Source: Paraspadella gotoi (lineage: Eukaryota; Chaetognatha). Taken from it: 64,000 nt of DNA. The translations under genes and the position numbers were made by a program. Where the stretch lies: NCBI GenBank assembly GCA_051294375.1, contig CM119264.1, positions 24,158,002 to 24,222,001 of the forward strand, in the 5' to 3' direction. Numbering within the stretch: the stretch's first letter is position 1; every line of letters begins with the position of its first letter. This document shows positions 1 through 11,571 of this stretch, one piece after another. Under the pieces are notes generated by a model. That model worked only from the letters and a program-made list of their open reading frames with translations. It made no database searches and was not told where the DNA came from.

Positions 1-2348
1 AGGAGAGACGGATTTCAATATCTTTGAAATTATGTTACTTCACTTTTCATTTACTTGTTTTGTTTTTTTTAGACGAATTGTTGTGCTGATTTTTTTCCTT
101 AAACATTTTCTTTCTCATCTGCTTCCCTCATCTTTCTATCTTCATCTCCTTCACCTCTCCCCATGCCCTTTCTCTATCTGCTTCTATCTCTTTCCGACAC
201 CGCAAAAAATGTTAAGTGTGTCGAATTATTCGTCAAACAAACCACAACCACAACAACAACAACAACAACAACCGCAAGACACACTATTGGTTTTTATCAG
301 AGGAAATAACTCTGATCGTCTGCCGGAGCGATGCCAGCGCTAGCGGTTGTGAGGGAGGAAGAGAAGTAGTGGGAAAAAACAAACAAATGTCACGGGGCGG
401 GGAAATCTTTAATAATGTATATTGCGTTTGCTCGCAACTTCGATCCATAATATACAAAATCGTTCTTTTAAAAAAGTCAAACATTCATAAGATAATTTAG
501 GGAACTAAATCATTCACTTGGTTAAGATTTAATATAGAAGATGAAAACTTAAATAAAGGAATGAATTAAGGAAGAAGTGACTTAAAACTCGAAAGGACAC
601 AAGTGAAAAAGATTCCCTTTCCCCGTCGCGAGGGAGGAACTCGTGATAAGGGGGAGGGGAGCGCGAAAGAAAAAAAAAAAGTTTCGATTTCCCGAGAAAA
701 TCTAAATTCGTGAATCACTTGTTAAACTCTCTCTCTCACCCGATCGAAAACAGAAAAATAAAGGTCGCTCGTCGGAAATAGCTGTCATCTCTATTCCTCT
801 CGTCTCTTCTCTCATTCGACGAGCGACCTTTATGGTTTTCTGTTTTCGATCGGGGTGAGAGAGAGAGTTTTAACAAAAGTATGTTTCGACGAATAGTTAG
901 ATTTCTCGGGAATCGAAACTGTTTTTTTTTTTTATTAAGTTTATAATAATAATCATAGTAATATATGATAAAAATATTATAGTAATAATGATAAAAATAA
1001 TATATAGTATCATTAATGATAAGCAACAATAAGTAATTGGGAATGAGGGTAATTAATGCATAAGAACTAATAAATTAGGAAATGAAGGGTAATTCCAGGA
1101 TAATAGTAATTCCAATCATAGTAATAATAATATATAATGAATATAATAATGTAAAAATAATAAATAGTAATAATGGAATTAAAAATAATAATAGTATCAT
1201 TAACGATAAGAATAATAATAATTAGGAATAAGGGGTAATTCCCAATAATTTTAATACTGGTATTTATGCCTTTCTATTTTATGATCAGGTTTAAAAAAAA
1301 TTGACAAGTTTCTGGTCTTCTGACTGGTTAAAAAAAAAAGAGGGAATGGCCTAGTATACAATGTTAGGTACCCATAATGACTAGTAATTACTTTTTTTTT
1401 CATTGCCAAGTTTCTGTCTATGACTAAAAAAAAAATGGCAAATGGCTTAGTGTAATGAATAATTTCACTCATGATTTTCAATTGATAGTATTTAAATACT
1501 TTTCCAATTTAGCATGATCCCGCAATGATCTTAATTGTTTTGACATTTTAATTTTTTGTTGGCCATTAGTGCAATTTTTCTTGCTCAATACTCATCGTTG
1601 TAAATCGTTTAATCTCTTATTGTCTTAATTGTCAAATTGTCTTTTTTATTTCAGAAAAAAAAAAAAAAAAAAAATTTTTTTTCTTTGCGCTCCCTCCCCC
1701 TTATCACGAGTTCCTCCCTCGCGAACGGGGAAAGGGAATCTTTTTCACTTGTGTCCTTTCGAGTTTTAAAGTCACTACTTCTTCCTTAATTAATTCCTTT
1801 ATTTAAGTTTTCATCTTCTATAAATATCTTAACCAAGTGAATGATTTAGTTCCTAAATTTATCCTTATGATGTTTGACTTTTTTAAAAGAACGATTTTGT
1901 ATATTATGGATCGAAGTTGCGAGCAACGCATTATACATTATTAAAGATTTCCGCCCCGTGACATTTGTTGTTTTTTCCCACTACTTCTCTCCTCCCTCAC
2001 AACCGCTAGCGCTGGCATCGCTCCGGCAGACGATCAGAGTTATTTTCCTCTGATAAAAACCAATAGTGTGTCTTGCGGTTGTTGTTGTTGTTGTTTTGTG
2101 GTTGTGGTTTGTTGATGCGAATAATTCGACACACTTAACATTTTTTGCGGTGTCGGAAAGAGATAGAAGCAGATAGAGAAAGGGCATGGGAGAGGTGAAG
2201 GAGATGAAGTATGAAAGATGAGGGAAGCAGATGAGAAGAAGAATGTTTAAGGAAAAAATCAGCACAACAATTCGTCTAAAAAAAAAACAAAACAAGTAAA
2301 TGAAAAGTGAAGTAACATAATTTCAAAGATATTGAAATCCGTCTCTCC
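1..2348. repeat. Large nested inverted repeat (arms about 670 bp, central 1 kb)
   Basis: Bases 1 to about 672 recur in reverse complement at about 1672-2348 with only small differences. For example, AGGAGAGACGGATTTC at base 1 matches the complement near 2347. The left arm is cut by the window edge. The central part holds another hairpin (about 722-772 against 816-871, around TCGATCG/GAGCGACC). No gene is convincing. It could be a real foldback element or an assembly fold-back. Confidence 0.8.
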
Positions 2349-2392
2349 TCTTCAAAAAATCCAACCCCCCTTCGACTTCGACCGACGCACCT

Positions 2393-2520
2393 GCGAAGGC
2401 TTCGTCGAACGTGCGCTTGACCGCGGAGGCCCGCCTCTTGGCCGACGGAGGGCGGAGATGACACGCCTCGTCTCGAACTTGAAGCTCTTCTTCATCGTGA
2501 GGGCGGAGGAGCGGAGGAGT
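2393..2520 (-). CDS. Candidate orphan exon (low confidence)
   Basis: On the minus strand an open segment runs from a CAG acceptor (about 2520) to a GCAG/GTGCGT donor (about 2393), encoding a charged stretch including DEEELQVRDEACHLRPPSAK. GC content is much higher than in the flanks. No family is recognised, and no partner exons were found. Confidence 0.25.
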
Positions 2521-2539
2521 CTGCGGGAGCGGGTGGGAT

Positions 2540-2890
2540 GGGAAGAGGGAGTGGGATGGGATGGGAAGAGAGTGGAGGAGAGTGGGGTGGGGATGGGAAG
2601 AGGAGTGGGGTGGAGGGAAGAGGGAGTGGGGTGGGATAAAGGAGTGGGAGTGGGGATGGGAGAGGAGTGGATGGGGGGGGTGGGTGGGCATGGGAAGAGG
2701 GAGTGGGAGTGGGGAATGGGAAGAGGGAGTGGGTGGAGATGGAAGAGGGAGTGGGGTGGGATGGGAAGAGGAGGGGGTGGAAGATGGGAAGAGGAGTGGG
2801 GTGGAGATGGGAAAGGGAGTGGGGTAGGGATGGGGGGCGGAGGGGTGGGTGGGAGGAAGGTGAGGGAAGTGCGGGAGGGATGGGGCAGGA
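2540..2890 (+). repeat. G-rich minisatellite (GGGATGGGAAGAGGAGTGGGG type)
   Basis: About 350 bp of irregular units with many GGG/GGGG runs on the plus strand and almost no C. It could fold into G-quadruplexes. The long ORFs across it are compositional and not coding. Confidence 0.85.
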
Positions 2891-5300
2891 GAGGGCGGGA
2901 GGCAGGATAGAATGTCAATTCTTTTAAAAACCTAGTCAACCTCGTTTTCTTAATCCGAGAACTTCTGTGAGAACTTCTTAATCGACTTTTTTAAATTTAT
3001 CGAGACGAATTTTAACGTCATCTCTCTTTCTTCTTTTTCTTTCTTTTGAATTCTCTTCGAGGAATCGACTTTGACTTTATTTTTCACTCATTTTCTCAAG
3101 TCGCGTCTTCTTTCTCACCCCTCTTTAACATTTTATACAATATAAAATTATACATGTATTTATCCCTTTTTTCTCTCTTTTATCTCTCTTCTCTCGATCA
3201 CACCCCGGAGTTACACTCTATCACTCCTGCGCTATTTCTTTCTCGCCCACGATTTCTCACTTTCTTCCACGATTCATACTTTTTTTTAAAAAAACGATCC
3301 TTATCTCTCTCCATTTTTTTCATTCTTTTCATTTTCTCAACGCTCTGATCTGATCAACGCCCCGGGAGCGATTTCGGAGGAGGATTCTAAGACCAACCTC
3401 CCTCCCCCCTTCACACTTCGCCCTACTAATGGGAAGCAAACCATTCTACGGTGAACGTCAGATGTTCTCCTCATTGTTTCATCATCCTGTAATGTAAACA
3501 AATTGATTCAGCTGTGTAAACGTCGCTTCCCTCTTCCCCTCCCCCTCGCCCTCCCCCGACATTAACGCTTCAAGATGAGACGAGGGAGAAAGTTTTCTTT
3601 CCCTTCTTTTTTTTTTCTTTCTTTCTTTTTCCTTAATTTCGATCCAAAGTTGAACGAAAAAATTAATATCTCTCTCCAATTTGTTTATTTTATTTCGGAA
3701 AGGATTTGGTGAAAAAATAAACCGGGTTAATTAAAATATTTTTCTATCCTTTTTTTTTGTGGCTTTCGCGGTTTTTCGAAAAGAAGGAAAAATAAATATA
3801 TTTTCTCTAGACTTCGGAAGCTTTTTTTTTTTTAAATCCGTCTGAAAATAATTAGTAGTCGGAGTTTTTTGTTTCTTTATTACGAAGGCGTTATGGGCCG
3901 GAGACGCCCCTGGGGGAATTCGAACGGGCGGAGATGGGAAAAGATAGAGAAGGTGAAAAGGGCAGAGAAAAGACATTTTTTTTAGTTCCCTTTCTGTCTT
4001 TTCTTTATGAAACATGACATCTGCAAAAGTTAATTTTTAATTGTAATATCGTATTTTGCATATTATAATAGTCTAAAATCAAAAATGAACCCAGACGGAA
4101 GAAACATAAATTACGAATAATGGAGAAGAAAGAAATAAAAAAGGAAGCAAGATTCAAAAAGAGGAAAAGATAAAAAAAGGATTTACTTATTAAGTCGTTT
4201 TGGGAAAGAAACTTGATCCGCCGATTCCCTTTTGTCCGCCCAGAATTTATTTCTTTTACCAAAAGAGCATCTTATTTTTTTGGAGACTGTCTCCCGATTA
4301 CTGAAAATGCATAGTAAATATTTTCCTTTTTTCTTCTTTTTATCTTTTTTATTTTTTTCTCTGGTTCTTTCTCTCGCATCTCCATTCTCCACTCAATCCA
4401 TTTAGCCACTGATATTCGTTTATATTTTTTGCTAAATACTATTATTGTTTACCATAAACTATGGTATTCCTAATATCCAAAGGCTCTATTATTGCAACCT
4501 AGCGCTCACATCTTATTTACCACAAAAAATTAAGAAAGATAATAAAAAGAAAAATCCGTAAATTTTTTTAAAAATTTAACCAGGAATTAATTTTTTTAGC
4601 GAGAATCGGGGAGTTGATAATTAAATTTCAACTCCGTCGGGAGCGATTTTCGCAGCGGGAATTTCGCCGACTTTATTCGATCCGGAGACCTGGAGATCAT
4701 CACCTTTGATCCCCGTTACATCCGGGCAATGGAAGTGCAAAATCATTGTTCCTCATTACATACCAGGGATTTGAAATGAAAACAAACAACGCGAAGGGCA
4801 AACCTTTACTTCGAAACAAATGGAGAGAACGCGAAATTTGTAAAGCAAATATTGATTCGTTATTATTTGTTCTCAAAGTTTTTTCTGCCTGAGAATCTAA
4901 ATGAATTGTAGTTAAATTTACAAAAAGACTGAGAAAAAAACTATTTTAAACCAACACAAGAAATCATCGGAGTTTTTTTTTTTTCCTCAAATATTTGGGA
5001 TTCGATGATTTGCTTCATCCGTAAGAATTCAACATTTTCCTAATAATTTTAAAGTTTTCCTCCAAAAAAATTCAGCCTTTTCTTGATGACAATTTCTTAG
5101 GAACATAAGAGACCCCGAACTCTGTCTTATTTCTATCCGCTAATTTTTATCCGTGACCACCTGATTGACCAGTGCCCACTCCCACTGCCTAGTACCAACC
5201 CCACCTCGCTATCGATACGGACACGCCTCCACCCACCACCTCTCGCCCAAGCCACTCCAACCTTCCCCATCAACATTAACAAGGACTTGCCTCCCATCAC
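2891..5300. other. No gene seen
   Basis: AT-rich sequence with homopolymer runs and pyrimidine tracts. A GC-rich patch at about 3880-3950 has a B-box-like string on the minus strand but no full tRNA fold. Confidence 0.6.
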
Positions 5301-5450
5301 TCACCAGCGCAGGCGGTGCCAGTTTTGGTTAGCCATTGCGGAGCCGCAAGTGTAGCTGTAGGCGTCGTCGGCGGTAAGAGGCTTGGAAGACGGCGTCGGC
5401 GGCGCAGGCGACCGTGCAGGAGTGGCGTGGCGCGAGACGCGCTGACAAAA
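5301..5450 (-). CDS. Candidate exon adjoining the gap (low confidence)
   Basis: On the minus strand GC-rich open sequence runs out of the N gap and ends at a GCTG/GTGAGT donor near 5310, with a possible frame containing TADDAYSYTCGSAMANQNW. No family is recognised; the rest would lie in the gap. Confidence 0.25.
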   Translation of the reverse strand, partial: FCQRVSRHATPARSPAPPTPSSKPLTADDAYSYTCGSAMANQNWHRLRW

Positions 5451-5475
5451 NNNNNNNNNNNNNNNNNNNNNNNNN
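5451..5475. other. 25-N assembly gap beside a (GA)n tract
   Basis: Exactly 25 N, followed by a GA dinucleotide run to about 5506. The microsatellite probably broke the assembly. Confidence 0.95.
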
Positions 5476-5506
<31 letters not shown>

Positions 5507-6025
5507 AATTCAAACTACGTAATTGCCGATGAAAGTGTTAGATTTTTTTTTATTGCGAAGAGAAAATCAAAAAAAAATTCACATTTTTAAATGTGTTAAT
5601 TCGTTTGGGAATTTGGCCTTTTCTGAACGATCTCTAACGTAGAGCTCGTTTTGCCAAATTTTTGAGGTTTTAATGCCGTCGAAAAAAAAAGCAAACAAAT
5701 CAAATGTCCGTGAAATTTTGAGATTTTTTTTTTCTTTTTTGAAGAATGAGAAAAAGGTAGGAGCGTGGGTAAGAGAGGAAGAAAGGGAGAAGGGAAAGAA
5801 AGAAGGTTAGGAGAAAGAAAAACTTAAGGCAAAGGTTTCATTCCTCCTTATTCCACTTCTCAATCGACCATTTTCATTTTTATCATTTATTATTTACTAA
5901 TTATTACTCTGACGAAAGAATATACGTATAATATAATGAAATTGGTACAACCAATATAAAAATTATCCAATATAACACCAAATCAACTTGGCCAGATTTG
6001 AATTTGTTCCGGTCTTTCACTTCAG
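5507..6025. other. No gene seen; likely SCUBE intron
   Basis: AT-rich sequence leading to the acceptor at 6025. Contains the dispersed motif ATGAAATTGGTACAACCAAT at about 5936. Confidence 0.5.
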
Positions 6026-8135
6026 GCAAAGGCTCGAAGAAATCTCCGTGTCCCAGCGCCTGTCAAGTTAACTACGTGAGTCTTCGCTGCGGGCGCCAGG
6101 GAAGGGACCGCGACGGCGCCAAGGGCAAACGCGGCGCCAAGGAAAACTTCATCGTCGCAGAGTTCGAGATCCAAGTCATTCATCCCAAACGAACTGGTCC
6201 GTTTCGGTCATTGAGTTGGAATTCGCGTTTGTTAATAATTGGGCTTACCTGTAAATGATTGTCAGAGTCATTAATTTACAATTTGTGACTATCATCTATC
6301 CTATCATTGAATATCGTGTCAAGGAACAATATACATGTGTCAAGCCAATTTTTTTTTTAAAAAAAGGGGCTGGATTCGCTAAGATTAAATTGTTGCAAAA
6401 GTGTATAATTCAATTTAGTAATATATTTCAAATTTATTATCTAATCTTTCGTAGCGAAATGTGACGAGCGGTGCATGAAGAAACGAACGGAGAAAAAGCT
6501 TCGACGAACGATTCGAACTTTGAGGAAATCGATGAACAGCGAGAAATTCTACGTCCGCTTAGACGGTCATGATTACGAGGTAAGGTCATCATTTAAGATC
6601 ATGATCAGTAGGTAGGGTCCTTATTTAACGTCTTGATTATGAGATAAGGATCATGATTACGATTTAAGGACATCAGTCAATCTTATTACCTTTCTTACCA
6701 GACTTTTTCTGTCCGATATTTGTGTCTGGTATCCATGATTCTATCCCCCAACATCAAATGCCTGTCGTTACACGCCTTTCTCAATCCCCTTCCAACAGGT
6801 GGCGCGCAAGGCTGGCCTCTCGTCGCCACGCCCAACATCAAACGGTCGGATCGCCGTGACGGCTACGAGCGGCAGCGGCGTCGGCGGCGTCGAATCGGGC
6901 GAGGATGGCGGCGCCGACGGAGTGCAGGGTCATTGCGCCCTTGGATCCATCAATCTCAACAACCAATGCGGTTGGTGATGTGGAAGAGGACGGTCGGAAG
7001 TAGGGGGGGAAGAAGGAAACAATAAGATATCAATTTCATAACAGTCAACTCGTATTTTGATGCTAGTGCGGAGTACAAAAATAATTCCTCTTATGGTGGA
7101 CTAAAATCCACCAACCGTTCATCAGCGGCTATTGGTGCCGGAGGCAAGTCATTCGCCTCCCAACCCAAAGGTCCCGGGTTCTAGCCCGGTGGTCGTCTGG
7201 CAGTTAAGAGGGACGGGGCGCTTAACCCGCCTGTAACATGGTGTTACAGCCTGATCCAAAGCTCAGGGACTGCTTATCTTGAACGGTTCTATCACTAACT
7301 CATAACAATAATTACTGTCTCTTCACTCTTATACTTACCATCGAAATACTAAACCACTTCATTGATATGAAAGCCGGGTGCTCTGGGCGTTGATAAACTG
7401 AACTGTAGAGGCTTCATCGAAAGCTTACCGGACCAGCTATGTTATTATCTTGCAAAAAGGATGGAGGTCAAAAGTCAGGGACAAAATAAATTGTTTATTG
7501 AAAGAATGGATAATTTTAATATTGGTTGCACCAATTTCAAACAGGAGACGATTCTATTGATTTAAAATTAGCCCTTTAACCCCACGCTCTTTACAGTCCC
7601 TTGCCCGGCGGGAACGTTTTTCGACAAGCGGGCGCGCACCTGCGAGTCTTGCGCCAGCGGATTTTACCAGCCGCGCGCTGGACAACTGGCGTGCATCGCG
7701 TGTCCGCCCTCTAGCGTCAAACACGGTGGCGGGAAGGCGGGAGCGAAGAACGTCTCAGAATGCGGAGGTGAAGGGGAGAGAGAGTGAGGGGTCGGGGTCG
7801 GGGTCGGGGTGGTTGGGATTTAAAAATTTCATCGTTTAATAAGTAAATCCGGTAATATTGACCGGCGGTCAATGACCTAAAAAGATTTATTTCTGTCGTC
7901 GTCGACGCCCGATGTACATTTTTCTTATTTTCCCGGTTGATTAACCGGAAATATCTCTTTTCCGGATCCGGAACTGGACCTGGAACCGGACCTAAAGCCG
8001 GAACCGGCTTCGCCTCGCATGATTAACTGTCTCTCTCTCTCTCTATCTCTTTTTCTTTACGATCTACTTTTTCCCATCTCTGCACGAACTTCCGAACTTT
8101 CATTTCGGCGCTGTCCCCTATGTCTCTTTCTGTCC

Positions 8136-8174
<39 letters not shown>

Positions 8175-8186
8175 CTCTTCTCTCTC

Positions 8187-8220
<34 letters not shown>

Positions 8221-9258
8221 ACTTCCATCCCCCTCTGCGACTCCCCAGTCATTCTCGGCACTTCTCCCGGTCGGAGCTCCCGGCCTCCCGGCTTCCATTC
8301 CGACCCTCTTCCCTACGATTTTCCTTTTCCCGCTTTGTCGCCGGATCAGCTTTTGTCCGACGCCTCCTCTTCTTCCTCCTCATCCTCTTCCTCTTCCTCA
8401 TTCCCTTCCTCCTCGAGAAGGACACGAACCGGCGCCGCCCGTAAGTCTTCCCGTGGCGTCGTCAAATCTTGGGCGTCGCCGAGCGAGCCTGCGTTGGCGC
8501 CTCTGACGCCGGTGCAGCGGGACGGCGTCGGTTGGGCGTCGGATCGGCGCGGCGCCTCGATTAGCATGACCGTCGCGCGGAGTAGAAAATTCGCCTATGG
8601 GGACGAGTGCTTTTACGGGGAAGGTAGGGTTTTTCCCCCCCCGTCTTTTTCGCTTTACTTTCTTTATTTACATTTTTGTATCGATTCTTTTTTATAGTAT
8701 TTCAATGTAAAAGTTTATTACGCTTTTCACTAATTTCGTTTCGCTTTCATGACAAATGTAAACGTTTATTTATTTTAAATTTTCGAAATTATTTCCATGT
8801 CGTTTCGGCTTAATCGTTTTTTATTGTACTAACTGATTTCATGGCTCTTTAATTTCTTCAAATGTATTCTTTTCATCCAAAATTAGGTTTTCAGAAAGCG
8901 CATTTGATCAACTTCGACTTAAATTTTGGGTCTAACCATTTTCGAGTTTAATTGATTGTACTTTTTCTTAACATTTTAATGTTCAACGTTCCGCATTTCT
9001 CTGCGTGTTTTTAATACTAATTCTATGTTACTAAAAAAAAACAAACCACTCAATCAACCATTTTCTTCAGGTCAATGTCGGCCCGGGACTTTCTCCGAGA
9101 ACGGGTTCGAACCCTGCCGTCCGTGTCGTAGCGGGACGTACCAACCGGAAGCGGGCCGTACGGCCTGCGTTCCGTGCGGCCGCGGAGTTCGGACGAGAGG
9201 AAATGGGGCGCGATCTTTCCACGATTGTCTCGTCAAGGGTGAGTAATTTCCTTTCCCT

Positions 9259-9352
<94 letters not shown>

Positions 9353-11518
9353 TTTCTTTTTTTTTTTTTCTCTAATAACTGGGTCGTAATCCGGTCTCTC
9401 TCTCCTGCCTTCAGAGTATTGCCAGCCCGGACACTTTTACGAGTCGAACCAGGGCCGCTGTCAACGCTGCCCCCGGGGGACGTATCAGCCTGAGATGGGA
9501 AAGGACTTCTGTCTCCAGTGCCCGGGAACTACGTCCACAGGTGGGGGGATCTGGATGATGTTGTTCGTTGATAGATGGGAATGACAATATTAAATACCGC
9601 AATCATCCAGCAATATTTTAAATAGTATTTTTAATTTTAAAATCGTAACGAAATTAGTCAAATTTATCGCGGGAAATATTTACTTCTCACCGAATTAATC
9701 TCGTTAAGTGAATCGCTTATCACGTATCACGTATCACTTGAGTTCCTCAGAAAAGATACTCGTGAGTAAGTAATTACTATTAATAATAATTCTTTACCCG
9801 ACGATTCGTTTAATCCGTCAGATTTTGACGGAGTCTCAAACGTTTCTCTTTGCAAAGACTTTAAATGCGGGGGACATCAGGGAAAACACATCGGTCATAT
9901 TCAGGTAAGTTAGATTTATTGATTTGATGGATCGATTGCTTTATTTAAATCGAGTGTCTGATTGAAATGTATTCATTGTTTATCAAAGACGCCCAATTAC
10001 CCCGGCGAATATCCGAACAACGTTGAGTGCAAATGGACGATCACTCCTGAACCCGGACGTCGAATTCTCGTCATCATCCCCGAAATGTTTTTAGCAGGTT
10101 TTAAATTTTGTCTGACGATTCAATTGAATAATTAATTTTATTTTATTTTATTTTATTTTATTATCTCACTTGATTTTGTTGCACGTATAAAATTTTCTTA
10201 TTTTTATTAATTTGATTATTACTTTAAGATATTTGAAGTAATTCTTTTCTTATTCTTTATCATCTTTGACATCCTGTTGTTAAAATGAATTTTTCTACTC
10301 GAGTCCTCGCCTCGACCTCAAAGTTCTTGCAATCCTTTCGCCCAACCTCTCCCTCTCCAGCCCCCGAAGGCGAGAAGAGTCTGGACAAGCTGGTGATGCG
10401 GAAGTCGTCTTCTCCGCTCTCCAAGTTGACGCACGAGTTCACGACGTCGATGGAGCGACCGACCGCCTTCACCGCCAGATCCAAGAAGCTCTGGGTTCAG
10501 TTCAAGTCGGACGCGCGGAACACGGCACAGGGGTTCTCCATCCCTTACGTCACCTACGACGGTGAGATTGTTGAAGTGGCTCGTCAAATGGGGTTGGAAG
10601 ATTTGGCGAAAGGTGCCAGAAATCGTAATTTCCCGAAAATGTTTTTTTTTTTTTCAATTTCATATTTTTTTAAGTATATTCAATTTTTTATTCTATTTCT
10701 GTAATTATATTTTTCACGATCTTAAAACAAATATTTTTATAATATATAAATCTTTTGAGTATGACTAAGACTAAACGAAACGTCACCAGTTCCTCCCGTC
10801 GCTCTTAGGCGGCGCTCCTAAAAACCTTCAGTTGAGCAGAAAGAAAACAAAAAACAAAAGGAAAAGAAAAAGACAAAAAAACAAAAACAAAAGACGTTGG
10901 GGAATTTGCGATGGATTTTCATCCTCAACTCGACCCTATACTTCAATACGGGGATCCCTACCCCGTTTCCATGACCTGCGAGAACTCGGGATGCAGCGGC
11001 GACAAGGAAAGTTCGAGGGAAGGAGGTTGAGGGCTGCGGGGGGAGGGTAGAGGGGGGGCGCTTGGGATGGTAAGGACGATTCGCTGAGTGGGGCAACCTA
11101 AACTAACTGCGCCTTGATAGAGCCAAAACAGGGTTTCTATTTTTCATTTATTGACTGGAAATTGAGTTTTTGTTCCATTGTGATGCTTTTTTCCCTGGAC
11201 GTCATCATCGACATTCGGCCATCGTTGAGTGTTCATAAGCGTCACGTTCGTCGGCGTTTGGTCGGGGCCCGCCCGGAGGAATCTCTCTCCGACTATCACC
11301 TCAACGCCACGCCCCCTATCGCCTTCACTTCCGGTTTCCGTTCAGGCGGACGAGGAAGAAAAATCCCTCATGGTTCGAGGGAAGCGTTTGAGTCGAAGTT
11401 CTTACGTTCGCGCGGGCGGAAATCCCGGGTACGATCTCGACGGAATGAGGGTCAAGTGGCTTAAGAAAAGACTTGAAATCCCAGAGTGTCATCATCAGCA
11501 TCTTAGAGGTGGCGGAGA

Positions 11519-11571
<53 letters not shown>

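Noticed and set aside
216-500. Small Asn/Gln-rich protein in the left palindrome arm
   Set aside because: The Asn run comes from a CAA repeat, with no splice structure or similarity; the same sequence occurs in both arms.
2323-2939. Large overlapping ORFs over the G-rich minisatellite
   Set aside because: Open on both strands and in several frames because stop codons are absent from the repeat; no domain.
3880-3950. tRNA gene or SINE
   Set aside because: Only a B-box-like string is present; no acceptor pairing or anticodon arm could be drawn.
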